Assembly (NCBI RefSeq): GCF_000482465.1
Contig: NZ_KI519427.1
Coordinates: 42,421 to 106,420 of the forward strand
DNA: 64,000 bases
Direction: 5' to 3'
DNA from: Runella limosa DSM 17973
GTDB lineage: Bacteria; Bacteroidota; Bacteroidia; Cytophagales; Spirosomataceae
Part shown: positions 51,184 through 60,784 of the stretch, in pieces
How positions within the stretch are numbered: position 1 is the first letter of the stretch
Layout: each line of letters opens with the position of its first letter
Notes under the pieces: generated by a model
Seen by the model: only the letters and a program-made list of their open reading frames with translations
Databases searched by the model: none
What the model was told of the DNA's origin: nothing
Translations under genes and position numbers: made by a program

Positions 51184-52509
51184 ATGAAAAAAATCGCAGT
51201 CTTTTTAACGCTTCTGCTGTCAGCGTCGCTACCGAGCTTCGCGCAGCAAACGTGGTCGTTGAAAGCTTGCCTCGACTACGGCCTTCAGCATTTTGGTTCG
51301 GTGCGAATCGCTCAGTACCAACAAGAGACGGCCAACGAGCAAGCTCGGCAAGCCTTGGGCACGTATCTGCCGCAAGTATCGGCGACGGGAAATTTCACCG
51401 ATAACCTCAAACTCCAAAGCACGCTCCTTCCAGCGGGCTTTGCAGGTCCCGAACCCAAGCGGATTTCGTTGGGCTCGAAGTATCAAACAACTGCTTCGGC
51501 ACAATTGACCCAGACCATTTATGACAAAGCCGCTTTGCTTGGGTTAAAAGCAGCAGCGCCCAATCAAAAATTGGCTGATTTGTCGATGCGTCAAACGAAA
51601 GAGGAAATTATTTACAACATCGCCAGCAATTACTACCAAGTATTTATTGTAAAACAGCAGATTGCGTTGTTGAAAGATAACTTAGACCGTACCGAAAAAG
51701 TGTTGAATGTCTTGCGATTACAGCGCGATAATGGCGTCATTCAAGCCATTGACGTGACCAATACGGAGGTGACTTATAATAATACACGCTCGCAGTTGGC
51801 ATTGAGTGAGAGCAATTTGGCGTTGGCCTTAAACCGCCTCAAGTACCAAATGGGGCTTACGCAAGACCAAGAAGTGAACGTGTCGGATTCGTTGTTGTTG
51901 CGCCAAACTCCGCAAGCAGATATCAGTCAATTTAACGCACCAGGGTTGGTTTCCTACCAAAAAGCGGCAACAAATTTAGAGTTGCAAAAGCTTCAATTGC
52001 AGCGAATTAAAGCGGGGTATCAACCTACGTTGAACTTTACGGCCAGTTATGGTACGATGGCGTTAGGAAATCAGTTTGCCGATGGATTTCGCAGTTTTAC
52101 AGGCTTCGGAAGTGTGGGTTTACGTTTGAATGTGCCGATTTTCGACGGTTTTCAGCGGGATGCGCAATACAAACAACAGCGCCTCACGATTTTGACCCAA
52201 GAAGAACAATTGCGGATGAATGTGGCGGCGTTTGGGTTGCAGTTTAACAACGCCCAAACCCAAATTCAAAAAGCAAGCACAAGCATCCAAAACGATGAAC
52301 GTACGGTAAAACAAGCACAAGAAGTCTATAACGTCGTGACGTTGCAGTACAAACAAGGTACCAAGTCGTTGACCGACCTCATCAATGCTGACAACTCGTA
52401 CCGTCAATCTCAATCGAATTATATTAACTCACTCATTAATTTTTACCAAGCACGCCTTGACCTCGAACAGTCGCAAGGAACGTTGCTAACTTTCTATAAT
52501 CAACTCTAG
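51184..52509 (+). CDS. TolC-family outer-membrane efflux protein
   Basis: 441 residues with a signal peptide (ends SFAQQ). Two long helical repeats typical of TolC (about 25-215 and 240-430), with ANEQARQALGTYLPQVSATGNF and NVPIFDGFQRDAQYKQQ. It forms the trimeric exit duct of the pump. First gene of the set; the adaptor gene starts 2 bp later. Confidence 0.92.
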   Translation: MKKIAVFLTLLLSASLPSFAQQTWSLKACLDYGLQHFGSVRIAQYQQETANEQARQALGTYLPQVSATGNFTDNLKLQSTLLPAGFAGPEPKRISLGSKYQTTASAQLTQTIYDKAALLGLKAAAPNQKLADLSMRQTKEEIIYNIASNYYQVFIVKQQIALLKDNLDRTEKVLNVLRLQRDNGVIQAIDVTNTEVTYNNTRSQLALSESNLALALNRLKYQMGLTQDQEVNVSDSLLLRQTPQADISQFNAPGLVSYQKAATNLELQKLQLQRIKAGYQPTLNFTASYGTMALGNQFADGFRSFTGFGSVGLRLNVPIFDGFQRDAQYKQQRLTILTQEEQLRMNVAAFGLQFNNAQTQIQKASTSIQNDERTVKQAQEVYNVVTLQYKQGTKSLTDLINADNSYRQSQSNYINSLINFYQARLDLEQSQGTLLTFYNQL

Positions 52510-52511
52510 AC

Positions 52512-53570
52512 ATGAAGAAGTCATCATTAATCGTCGCTCTGGTTTTGGTAGTCGCTGCGTCACTGATTGCATTTCGATTGACGGCCAATAAAAAGAAAAT
52601 TGATGCCCAAAAAGCATTACCAACCACCAATAATAATACGCCTATTCCTGTGACTGTCAGTCAGGTAGCCGAAGGAGAGGTGTCGCAACAATTGATTAAA
52701 ACGGGAAACTTGGTGCCGTTTAAGGAAGCCGCTATTACGGCCATGACCGCAGGGCGCGTTACCAACGTAAACTTTGAATTGGGTTCGCAAGTAAGCCAAG
52801 GCGCAGCTTTGGTGCAGCTAGATAACAAATTGAAAGAATTATCGCTCGAATCGACGCAGTTGACTATCAACAAACTCAAGAAGGATGTGGAGCGTTATAC
52901 GACCTTGTTGGCAGGAAACGCAACGACCGAAATCCAGCTCAACGAAGTAAAGTTCAACTACGAAAATGCGCTGAATCAGGCGGAACAAATCAAAAAACAG
53001 ATTGCGGATGCAGCCATCAAAGCTCCGATTAGTGGCCGAATTGTGAAGAAAGACATCGAACCAGGCGAGTTTGTGGGAGCAGGAACGGTGGTCGGGACGA
53101 TTTTGGACGTGGCGCGTTTGAAAGTGGATGTTCAGGTCAATGAGAGTGATGTTTATCAGTTGAAAATTGGGCAAATGGTGAAAGTAACGACCGATATTTT
53201 CCCTAACAAAGTATTAAGTGGTAAAATCAGCTACATCGCACCGCAAGGGAGCAATGAGCATAACTATCCAGTGGAGATTACAATTGCTAACCCTGCGGGA
53301 TTGAAAGCGGGTACGTTTGTGAACGTCGATTTTTCCCAAAAATCAAATCAGCGGGCGTTGCTTATTCCACGTTTGGCGTTGGTAGAAAGTTTGAAAAATC
53401 CGTACGTCTATGTGATTAACAACAACGTAGCGCACCAACGTATCATCAAAGTAGGACGTGAATTGGGCGATAACATTGAGGTGCTCAGTGGCCTTGAAAC
53501 AGGCGATGTGGTGGTCGTTACGGGTCAATTGAACCTGAGCGAAGGGCGTAACGTACAGATAACCAAATAG
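52512..53570 (+). CDS. RND efflux periplasmic adaptor (HlyD/AcrA family)
   Basis: 352 residues with an N-terminal membrane anchor (IVALVLVVAASLIAF). Lipoyl-like halves (VPFKEAAITAMTAGRVTNV and DAAIKAPISGRIVKKDIEPGEFVG) flank an alpha-hairpin (about 105-165), followed by the beta-barrel and membrane-proximal domain. It couples the RND pump to the TolC duct. Confidence 0.92.
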   Translation: MKKSSLIVALVLVVAASLIAFRLTANKKKIDAQKALPTTNNNTPIPVTVSQVAEGEVSQQLIKTGNLVPFKEAAITAMTAGRVTNVNFELGSQVSQGAALVQLDNKLKELSLESTQLTINKLKKDVERYTTLLAGNATTEIQLNEVKFNYENALNQAEQIKKQIADAAIKAPISGRIVKKDIEPGEFVGAGTVVGTILDVARLKVDVQVNESDVYQLKIGQMVKVTTDIFPNKVLSGKISYIAPQGSNEHNYPVEITIANPAGLKAGTFVNVDFSQKSNQRALLIPRLALVESLKNPYVYVINNNVAHQRIIKVGRELGDNIEVLSGLETGDVVVVTGQLNLSEGRNVQITK

Positions 53571-53575
53571 ATGAA

Positions 53576-53728
53576 GTGTCGAATGTAGAGTGCAGAACGT
53601 CGAATGAGTCCTAGTAAAAATAGTGTCGAGTGCATAAGGAAGATTGTCGAATTATGAATTTCTATTCGACATTTTGCACTCGATACTCGACATTAAATTC
53701 GACATTCTGCACTCTACCCTCGACATTA
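53576..53728. repeat. Nested palindromic repeat, family B, inside the efflux operon
   Basis: Outer arms starting GTGTCGAATGTAGAGTGCAG (53576) and ending CTGCACTCTACCCTCGACAT (53727) pair over ~28 bp; inner arms (TGTCGAGTGCA.../...TTTGCACTCGATACTCGACA) form a second hairpin. Same family as 15375-15443. It separates the adaptor from the pump gene and could reduce pump expression. Confidence 0.8.
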
Positions 53729-53741
53729 AAAAAATACAACT

Positions 53742-56700
53742 ATGTCAATTACAGAAATAGCCGTTAAACGACCCTTGTTGGTCACTACTGTTTTTATCGT
53801 CCTGATTTTATTCGGGGTGTTGGGCTATAAACAGTTGTCATATAACTTGTTGCCCAAATTTGAAGCCAACGTTATCAGCGTGGCAACTACCTACATTGGG
53901 GCTTCGGCCGACGAGGTAGAAACCAACGTAACGAAACGGATTGAAGATGCGCTGTCATCGTTAGAAGGGTTGGATCGTATGACTTCTACGTCGCAACAAG
54001 GCGTATCGTTGGTGACGATTCAGTTGAAAAATGGTGTAAACACGACCTTGGCGCAGCAAGATGCCCAACGGAAGATTGAGCAAATTATCAACTTACTTCC
54101 AGACGAGGCCGACCGCCCGATTGTCAATAAGTTTTCGACCGACGAAATCCCCGTACTACGTATGGGGGTGACGGCCGATTTATCACCCACCGAATTGTAC
54201 GATTTGATTGATGATGAGTTGAAACCACAGTTGGCCAACGTGCCAGGCGTAGGTCAGGTCAATGTCGTAGGTGGAAACAAACGCCAGATTCAGGTCAATG
54301 TGGACAGCGATAAGCTACGGGCGTATGGCGTGTCGATTGTGCAAGTGTCACAAGCCATCAACAATGCCAACACTAGCTATCCAGCGGGGCAGCTCGAAAC
54401 CCGCACCGCCCAGTACGCCATTCGTTTTGACGCTACGCTCGAAACAACGTCGCGCTTGCGTGACTTAGTGGTGGCACGTCGTACCAACGGCAGTGAAATT
54501 TTATTGCGCGACGTTGCCGAAGTAGTCGATGCCACGGCCAAACCAACGGCCATCAACCACATCAATGCCAAGCCTTCGATTGGGATTCAGATTAGTAAAC
54601 AGTCGGATGCCAATGCGGTGTCAGTGAGTGAGTTGGCACGCAAAAAAATGGAGGTTTTGGAAAAACAATACGCCAAATCTCACCTAAAATTTAACATTGC
54701 TTCCGACCAGTCGATTTATACCTTGGCTTCGGCCCATGCGGTGGTGGACGACTTGTTTTTGGCGATTCTTATCGTATCAGTTGTGATGTTGTTGTTTTTG
54801 CACAGTTTCCGTTCGTCGTTGTTCGTTTTGGTTGCGTTGCCTTCGTCGATTTTACCGACGTTTTTGCTGATGTATTTGGCAGGGTTTTCACTCAACTTGA
54901 TGACGTTGATGGCGCTTTCGTTGGTCGTAGGGATTCTGGTCGATGACTCAATTGTGGTGTTGGAAAACATCAACCGACACCTCGAAATGGGTAAAGACAA
55001 ACGAACCGCTGCCCTCGACGGACGGAGTGAAATTGGTTTTACGGCTTTGGCCATTACTTTGGTGGACGTGGTGGTATTCGTACCGTTGGCTTTGACGGGT
55101 GGATTGATTGGAAATATTTTGCGTGAGTTCTCGCTCGTGGTGGTGTTCTCGACCTTGATGAGTTTGGTGGTTTCATTTACGTTGACACCGTTGTTGGTTT
55201 CACGTTTTGGTAAACTCGAAAGCTTAAATCCTGATAGTTTATGGGGAAAACTTAACCTCGGTTTTGAGCGCTTTATTGATAGTCTTACGGCTGTTTATGT
55301 CTATTTCTTAAAGTGGGTGTTGGGTCACAAACGTTGGATGTATCTGACCATTTTAGGGATGTTAGTTGCCACAATTTACCTGGTACCAGCAGGCTTTATT
55401 GGGGCAGCATTTATGCCGCAAAGCGACCAAGGAGAGATGAATATTCAACTCGAATTGGCACCGACGGCCTCGATTTACCAAACCAACGAGTTGTCGCAGA
55501 AAGCCGAGCAAATGATTATGAAACACCCCGAAGTGACCAACGTCTTTACCAACGTGGGTTACACAAGTACCAACTTTGGGGCGTCGTCCAATAGCAACAT
55601 TGCCGAGTTGAATATCAAGTTGGTGGATAAAAAACAGCGGACGCTTTCCACGGAAAAATTTGGGCAAATGCTCAAACACGAATTGCTCGAACTGCCAGGT
55701 ATTAAAGTGACAGTGAGTCCAGCCAGCATTGTAGGGGCATCGCAAGCGCCTATTCAGATTGCAATTAAAGGTACTAACCTCGAAACCATCCGCAAGACAG
55801 CGGCGCAGTCATTGGAGATTGTCAAATCGGTGCCAGGTACGCAAGACGTGAAGTTTTCGGTAAAAGATCCTAAGCCTGAAGTAACGGTAAAACTTAACCG
55901 CGAAAAAATGGCGCAGTTGGGTATTAGTGCGACAGACGTAGGGATGGCGTTGCAAAACTCGTTCCGAGGAAACGACCGTGCGAAATTCAAGCAAAACGGC
56001 AACGAATACGACATTTTGGTCAGCCTCGACCAGTTTGACCGCTCGCGGTTGAACGATGTAAGTCGCTTATTGTTTGTCAATAACCAAGGAAAAACGTTTG
56101 AGTTATCGCAGTTTGCGCAAGTGCAGGAGCAATCGGGCGAGAGTGTGTTGGAGCGTATCAACCGCCTTTCGTCGATTACCATAAATGCCCAAGTTGTAGG
56201 CCGTCCAGTAGGAACGGTAGGAGCGGATATTCAGAAAAAAATGAATGAAGTAAAACTGCCAGACGGCGTTTCGGTAGAATATTTGGGGCAAATGCAACAA
56301 CAATCAGACGCCTTTGGAAGCCTTGGCTTGGCCCTCGGCATTGCGATTTTGCTGGTTTACTTCGTCATGGTGGGTCTGTACGAAAGCGTGGTGTATCCGT
56401 TTGTGGTGTTGTTTTCCATTCCTGTGGCGTTGATTGGGGCGTTGTTAGCTTTGGCCCTCACGATGGAAAGTTTGACGGTATTCTCAATTGTGGGGATGAT
56501 TATGTTGCTAGGTTTGGTGGCCAAAAACGCCATTTTGATTGTCGATTTTACCAATCACCTCAAAGAACAAGGCTATGATGTAGTACACGCGCTGATTGAG
56601 GCAGGAAAAGAGCGGATGCGCCCCATCTTGATGACGACGCTTGCGATGGTGTTCGGGATGTTGCCGATTGCGTTGGCAAGCGGTGCAGGTGCCGAAACTA

Positions 56701-56864
56701 AAAACGGGATGGCGTGGGTCATCATCGGTGGTTTGACCAGCTCACTCGTTTTGACGCTCTTTATCGTGCCAGGTACGTACTTGGTGGTTGACCGTATCAA
56801 AGAGCGTTTCAGCGGTCGAAAGAAAAAGAAAGCCAAGAAGGCTGATTTGGCAGAAGTAGCCTAG
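53742..56864 (+). CDS. RND-family multidrug efflux pump (AcrB-like)
   Basis: 1040 residues, standard for the HAE-1/RND group. Twelve membrane segments in the 1+5, 1+5 layout, two large periplasmic loops, and the proton-relay region VGILVDDSIVVLENI (Asp pair, about 395-409). It exports amphipathic drugs or solvents with the proton gradient. Third structural gene of the MarR operon, after a 171-bp gap taken up by a palindrome. Confidence 0.94.
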   Translation: MSITEIAVKRPLLVTTVFIVLILFGVLGYKQLSYNLLPKFEANVISVATTYIGASADEVETNVTKRIEDALSSLEGLDRMTSTSQQGVSLVTIQLKNGVNTTLAQQDAQRKIEQIINLLPDEADRPIVNKFSTDEIPVLRMGVTADLSPTELYDLIDDELKPQLANVPGVGQVNVVGGNKRQIQVNVDSDKLRAYGVSIVQVSQAINNANTSYPAGQLETRTAQYAIRFDATLETTSRLRDLVVARRTNGSEILLRDVAEVVDATAKPTAINHINAKPSIGIQISKQSDANAVSVSELARKKMEVLEKQYAKSHLKFNIASDQSIYTLASAHAVVDDLFLAILIVSVVMLLFLHSFRSSLFVLVALPSSILPTFLLMYLAGFSLNLMTLMALSLVVGILVDDSIVVLENINRHLEMGKDKRTAALDGRSEIGFTALAITLVDVVVFVPLALTGGLIGNILREFSLVVVFSTLMSLVVSFTLTPLLVSRFGKLESLNPDSLWGKLNLGFERFIDSLTAVYVYFLKWVLGHKRWMYLTILGMLVATIYLVPAGFIGAAFMPQSDQGEMNIQLELAPTASIYQTNELSQKAEQMIMKHPEVTNVFTNVGYTSTNFGASSNSNIAELNIKLVDKKQRTLSTEKFGQMLKHELLELPGIKVTVSPASIVGASQAPIQIAIKGTNLETIRKTAAQSLEIVKSVPGTQDVKFSVKDPKPEVTVKLNREKMAQLGISATDVGMALQNSFRGNDRAKFKQNGNEYDILVSLDQFDRSRLNDVSRLLFVNNQGKTFELSQFAQVQEQSGESVLERINRLSSITINAQVVGRPVGTVGADIQKKMNEVKLPDGVSVEYLGQMQQQSDAFGSLGLALGIAILLVYFVMVGLYESVVYPFVVLFSIPVALIGALLALALTMESLTVFSIVGMIMLLGLVAKNAILIVDFTNHLKEQGYDVVHALIEAGKERMRPILMTTLAMVFGMLPIALASGAGAETKNGMAWVIIGGLTSSLVLTLFIVPGTYLVVDRIKERFSGRKKKKAKKADLAEVA

Positions 56865-57243
56865 CGGTTATTCTGAAAATTTATTGACAAGGCTGTCTCA
56901 AAAGTCTAGTGTCACCAAATTATCTTCGGTCTCTGTTCAACCTCACGGCAGCGGCCGACCGTCCCCTAAATCCCCCTCTCCTTTCAGTAGAGGGGGACTT
57001 TAAAAGCTCTTATCCAGAAAGGAGAAGGGTTGGGATGAGGTTGAAACCAAAGAATATTTTGTGGCCTGTTACTTTTTGGACAGCCTCGTTGTATGGCAGG
57101 TTTGTGTATCTCTTTCGGGGAGGTTTTGAGAAACCTCCCACACGGTGTACGCGGTGCCGCAGGTTTCTCAAAACCTGCGTACTCGGTTTCTCAAAACCGA
57201 ATCGTCGCTTGATAAGCATTGTCAGAATCACCAGCAAATGTTT
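56865..57243. repeat. Palindrome-rich gap after the efflux operon
   Basis: No gene in this ~380-bp stretch. A hairpin CCCCCTCT / AGAGGGGG lies near 56972-56996. Then three hairpins with the same core follow: GGAGGTTTTGAGAAACCTCC (57119-57138), GCAGGTTTCTCAAAACCTGC (57159-57178) and TCGGTTTCTCAAAACCGA (57183-57200). Stems differ by compensated changes while TTTCTCAAAA stays constant. Confidence 0.7.
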
Positions 57244-57251
57244 TATATTTG
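57244..57251 (+). promoter_or_regulatory. Probable -7 box of the Uma2-like gene
   Basis: TATATTTG, 18 bp before the ATG at 57270; a TTG lies 22 bp further upstream (57219-57221). Confidence 0.5.
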
Positions 57252-57269
57252 AAAAAAGAAATCACAACC

Positions 57270-57863
57270 ATGGTGCAGACTACACAAAATAATCCAGTAT
57301 TGCCTCGGACGCTTGCGGAGTTTCAGGAGTGGGAGCCGAACGATGGCCTAAAATATGAGTGGTATGACGGGGAACTAATTCAATTTACAGGAATGAAAAA
57401 AAGGCAGTATTACATCTACGATATTTTGAATTTACTATTTATCAATAAAGGCTACTATCAAAAAGGCGTTTTCATTGCCGAACCTGATGTAATGCTTAAT
57501 AGTATTCAAATGAGAAGACCAGATATTGCGTATTTTACTAGAGCACAAGTATATCAAGGGCGCGAGGGTAATGATGTCATTCCAGAGTTTGTAGTTGAAA
57601 TTATCTCTGAAACTGACCAGGTTTACCGAGTGGAAGAAAGACTAAGCGAATATTTCAAAGCGGGTGCGGGCGGCGTTCCGCTGAAAGTGGTTTGGAATGT
57701 TATTCCTGAGCAAGAAGTGGTGTATGTATATACCTCTCGTCGTAATGTGAAAATTTGCCTCGAAGATGATATTTGTTCGGCTAATCCCGTTTTGTCAGAT
57801 TTTGAAATAAGTGTCAACGAGCTGTTTGCCCGAGCACAAAACGATAAAGCGCCTACTGCTTAA
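57270..57863 (+). CDS. Uma2-family (DUF820) putative endonuclease
   Basis: 197 residues from the ATG at 57270. The PD-(D/E)xK-like pattern of the family is seen: LKYEWYDGELIQF (first Glu), RRPDIAYFT (Asp) and PEFVVEIISETD (E-x-I instead of ExK, usual in this family), then RVEERLSEYFKAGAGGV. The family is widespread in cyanobacteria and Bacteroidota, mostly without known function. Stands alone. Confidence 0.82.
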   Translation: MVQTTQNNPVLPRTLAEFQEWEPNDGLKYEWYDGELIQFTGMKKRQYYIYDILNLLFINKGYYQKGVFIAEPDVMLNSIQMRRPDIAYFTRAQVYQGREGNDVIPEFVVEIISETDQVYRVEERLSEYFKAGAGGVPLKVVWNVIPEQEVVYVYTSRRNVKICLEDDICSANPVLSDFEISVNELFARAQNDKAPTA

Positions 57864-57954
57864 AAAACAAAAATGCGGTCGGGTAAGTACCTGACCGCAT
57901 TTGGGTAATTGGGCATTGTGTATATATGAAAGGGATTTTTTAGTTTAATCCACC

Positions 57955-58905
57955 TTATTTGATGGTAAACTGGCTGCTTCCGATTCTGAAACCTTCGGAA
58001 TAAACTTCTACGTTGTATTTTCCTGGGCGTAGGCGCTGTGGATTATCGTACATCATTTCAACAGTTTGATTGGTGTTTTGATAAGCCACGCGGTCTTTAG
58101 TGGTAAACATCATGTCTTGACCTTGCCAGTTAAACTTCCCAGAACCCATCGCTTCATCTGTGATAACCGCTCCTTCGGGGTCGAGAACACGAACGTAAAT
58201 TTCTTTTTCGTTTGTTTCTGTCAACGGGTTAGGAGGAAGCGTAAATTGCAGTTTCAATTTGTCCACTCGCTTCGAGCGATAGGTGTCGTCGGTACGAACT
58301 TTACCTTTTGGTGAAACGGCCAACACTTTGATATTTTCGGCTTTAAGCGCCGCCCCAATTGCTACTTTCTGGCTAAGTTCACGGTTTTTGCTAGAATAAG
58401 CTGTTACCGAATCCGTTAGCTGCATTTTGGTTTGTGTAAGTGTTTCCTTCTCCGTTTTTAGGTTTGTGTTTTCACTGGCTAAAGATTGATTTTCAACCGA
58501 TAATAAACCGTTTTCTTCTTTTAGCTTCGCAATTTCCACGTCTTTGTCGGCCAAAAACTGCTCGTATTCTTTGATTTTAGTGTTGTATTTAGCTACTTCA
58601 AACTTAGCATTTTTACGCAAAGCTGCCTTATCGGCTTCCAATTGCGCCTTCACCTTCATCAGTTCTTCTACGTTTCCGCCCAACTGTTGCACTTCGGCAA
58701 TCTTGATGTCCAAACTACGCGACACCGAATCCAATTTTGTCTGAGTGAAGGCCAATTCTTTGGCTTTTTGGACGATGCTTACCTCTTTCGACTCCGTTTC
58801 TTGTTTTTGGTTATAAAACAAGATGCCAAACGTACCTGTCGCTAAAGTCATGATGATTAGCGCTACCCACGCAAAAGGGCTTTTTCCTTGCTGATTGTTT
58901 TCCAT
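57955..58905 (-). CDS. Membrane-anchored coiled-coil protein
   Basis: 316 residues: one N-terminal membrane helix (WVALIIMTLATGTFGILFY, about 13-31), a long coiled coil (about 40-185, with LSVENQSLASENTNLKTEKE) and a C-terminal beta domain (about 195-316; VKLQFTLPPNPL-like strands, YNVEVYSEGFRIG). Not a family I recognise; similar layouts occur in Bacteroidota envelope proteins. Monocistronic. Confidence 0.7.
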   Translation of the reverse strand: MENNQQGKSPFAWVALIIMTLATGTFGILFYNQKQETESKEVSIVQKAKELAFTQTKLDSVSRSLDIKIAEVQQLGGNVEELMKVKAQLEADKAALRKNAKFEVAKYNTKIKEYEQFLADKDVEIAKLKEENGLLSVENQSLASENTNLKTEKETLTQTKMQLTDSVTAYSSKNRELSQKVAIGAALKAENIKVLAVSPKGKVRTDDTYRSKRVDKLKLQFTLPPNPLTETNEKEIYVRVLDPEGAVITDEAMGSGKFNWQGQDMMFTTKDRVAYQNTNQTVEMMYDNPQRLRPGKYNVEVYSEGFRIGSSQFTIK

Positions 58906-59104
58906 GATTGAAATTGATTGTTTGGTGTAACTTAATTAAAGCAAGTAAAGCGGTGTTTCATGTTTTGTATAAATGAGGTTTCGATTGTGTTTGTATGCCA
59001 AGAATACCAAAAAAGCCATTCCTGTCCAAAAACGCAGGCGTATGGGTAAAATTGTGGAGGAAGTTCCACACATTGAGTAAACGGTAGGAAGAAAAAAGGA
59101 AGTT

Positions 59105-59662
59105 TTATTCCTCAAACGACAATTTCCAAGCGCCACGGAGGTCGTTGAGAGCGTAGCCTGTGGCTTTGTCGAAACGGTATTTTTCCTTGATGGTAGAAAG
59201 CGTTGCTGAATTAATGTCCGATTTGGGATTGCCGTGGCATTGGAGGCAAGTGGGCATCGCTACCCGAATCGGTTTGTAGTAAATAGTGCCTTTGGGTGTT
59301 TGGAGGAGGGTATCTTTGGGAGAATTGGCCGAAGCAAATGATTCCAATAATTTGCGTTCAAAGAGTGATGCCGCATTTTTGGGATTACGATTTTTGACCG
59401 AAATCCGCTGAATACGAACTTTGTATTTCTTCGACAATGAATCGGTCAGGGGCATAGCGCGTTCGCTACAAAAATCGACGGCGTAGTCGGAACCTCCTTT
59501 TTGAATCGCTCCTAATAAGTTACGCACAAGTACTTGTTGGGCTTGAAGGCTGAGGGAGTCACCCAGTTTTCGGTAATCAATGGGCGCCTGCGAACTCGGT
59601 TGAAAAGCCGTGCTGACGATAGCCATAACAAACAATAATCCTGCCGCAAATACCGATTTCAT
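59105..59662 (-). CDS. DUF3365-like heme-binding c-type protein
   Basis: 185 residues, signal peptide (ends around STAFQ). One heme c motif CLQCH (Cys139, Cys142, His143). The preceding helical part (ALxLxQVLVRNLLGAIQKGG, FCSERAMPLTDSL) and the RISVKNRNPKNAAS segment match the Tll0287-like DUF3365 family, which holds a single heme and may act in redox sensing. Probably cotranscribed with the 32-residue membrane protein 9 bp upstream. Confidence 0.82.
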   Translation of the reverse strand: MKSVFAAGLLFVMAIVSTAFQPSSQAPIDYRKLGDSLSLQAQQVLVRNLLGAIQKGGSDYAVDFCSERAMPLTDSLSKKYKVRIQRISVKNRNPKNAASLFERKLLESFASANSPKDTLLQTPKGTIYYKPIRVAMPTCLQCHGNPKSDINSATLSTIKEKYRFDKATGYALNDLRGAWKLSFEE

Positions 59663-59671
59663 AGGAGATGA

Positions 59672-59770
59672 TTAGTTAGAGTTCTTTTTCGGAGACGCAA
59701 TTTTATACAAAACCCAGCCGAAGCCCGCTATCAAATGTAGCATAACAAGACCAAAGAAAAAAGCAGCCAT
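59672..59770 (-). CDS. 32-residue single-pass membrane microprotein
   Basis: ATG at 59770, TAA at 59672-59674. The text AAFFFGLVMLHLIAGFGWVL forms one membrane helix, and it ends with a basic KIASPKKNSN tail. It precedes the DUF3365-like gene by 9 bp on the same strand. Small proteins of this form accompany heme or cytochrome modules in other bacteria; here the role is unknown. Too small for standard gene finders. Confidence 0.55.
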   Translation of the reverse strand: MAAFFFGLVMLHLIAGFGWVLYKIASPKKNSN

Positions 59771-59842
59771 AGTTGTAGGTGTTTAGTGTGCTACAAAAAT
59801 GTGCTGTCTTGTAATAAAAAACTGTGACATTGGTCACCCCCA

Positions 59843-59965
59843 GGTCAGACGATAGTCAGACCGATAGATGCAATCTCCAGCTACTTGTGTGATGATTAAG
59901 TCAGATTGCCAGTACAGATACGTCTGACTCAATCATCGCACAATAGGTCTGACTGCCGTCTGACC
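59843..59965. repeat. Palindromic repeat, family A, left of the transposase
   Basis: GGTCAGACGATAGTCAGACC (59843-59862) faces GGTCTGACTGCCGTCTGACC (59946-59965); inner arms TGTGATGATTAAGTCAGA / TCTGACTCAATCATCGCACA extend the hairpin. The right arm ends at the transposase stop codon. Confidence 0.8.
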
Positions 59966-60570
59966 TATATATCATACAAATACTTGATTTTAGATTCGGA
60001 AATTACTTGGTAGGATTCCTTGTAAAAGCTATCCTGTTGAATACCAATTAAATCAAACGCGGGTTGTTTGCTAACCAATGTACCATTCCGTAACCCTAAA
60101 TAATCCCTAAACGAACTAAACTCCCAATCCTCTATTTTGGTGCAAAGGTTGGCTACAAATGGATTCTGATGTATGTAATGAAAACATACGAAAGGGTAAT
60201 TGTTGGTTGGCTTCTCACCTTCGCTTTCTAAGTTTTTGAATTTCGTTTTTTGGCGAAATAAAGAGCCTGTTCTGTGGTATTTCTTGTTAAATTCGTTGGC
60301 ATATCTGCTGAGTAACAGCCTGAAACTATTATTTAAAACTGTGCTGGTCAATTGTCCTAGCTTAACAGGTTCTATTGATTTTTGAGTCGTATTGATTAAA
60401 AAGTGAAAGTGGTTGGGCATCAAACAATAGGCCACTATTTCACAATGGGGAAGTATCTTTTCTCTGACGTGTCTAAGAAATTGAACATAGTCAACTTTGG
60501 TGTGAAAAATGATTTCTTGGTTGTTGCCTTGGTTATATACATGATACAGGCGTTCGGCTAAAACTTGCAT
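59965..60570 (-). CDS. REP-associated tyrosine transposase (Y1/HUH, RAYT-like)
   Basis: 201 residues, apparently complete. YCLMPNHFHFLI holds the HUH metal site (His54, His56), and SRYANEFNKKYHRTGSLFRQ holds the candidate catalytic tyrosines (Tyr90, Tyr98); YIHQNPFVANL and WEFSSFRDYLG are family landmarks. It would nick single-stranded palindromes. Family A palindromes on both sides (59843-59965; 60652-60872), and one at 1267-1339, are its likely substrates. Confidence 0.9.
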   Translation of the reverse strand: MQVLAERLYHVYNQGNNQEIIFHTKVDYVQFLRHVREKILPHCEIVAYCLMPNHFHFLINTTQKSIEPVKLGQLTSTVLNNSFRLLLSRYANEFNKKYHRTGSLFRQKTKFKNLESEGEKPTNNYPFVCFHYIHQNPFVANLCTKIEDWEFSSFRDYLGLRNGTLVSKQPAFDLIGIQQDSFYKESYQVISESKIKYLYDI

Positions 60571-60651
60571 ACAGTGAATAGTTGAAATTTGGTCAAATTC
60601 AGACTATTACTTGTTTTATAAGTCACTCTGGCTAGGGTAGTGTGAGTGACA

Positions 60652-60727
60652 AGAGTCAGACTCGGAGTATATAGTTAATTATCGTCAGTCTGGCTATTAG
60701 GGCACTGTCGGTCTGACTATCGTCTGA
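60652..60727. repeat. Palindromic repeat, family A, right of the transposase, unit 1
   Basis: AGAGTCAGACTCGGAGTATA to CGTCTGAC. Shares TATATAGT(C)TAATTATCGTCAGTCTGGC and GGCACTGTCGGTCTGACTATCGTCTGAC with the unit at 60785-60872 but lacks 12 bases of the left arm. Confidence 0.75.
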
Positions 60728-60784
60728 CTTGGTCAATAATTCAGATTATTCACTGTATGATGGGTTATTCTGGTGTGAGTGGTG

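Noticed and set aside
56909-57292. Plus-strand 127-codon frame after the RND pump
   Set aside because: Composed of palindromic repeats; no protein-like pattern.
58936-59136. Minus-strand 66-codon frame
   Set aside because: Overlaps the end of the DUF3365-like gene in another frame and has no support.
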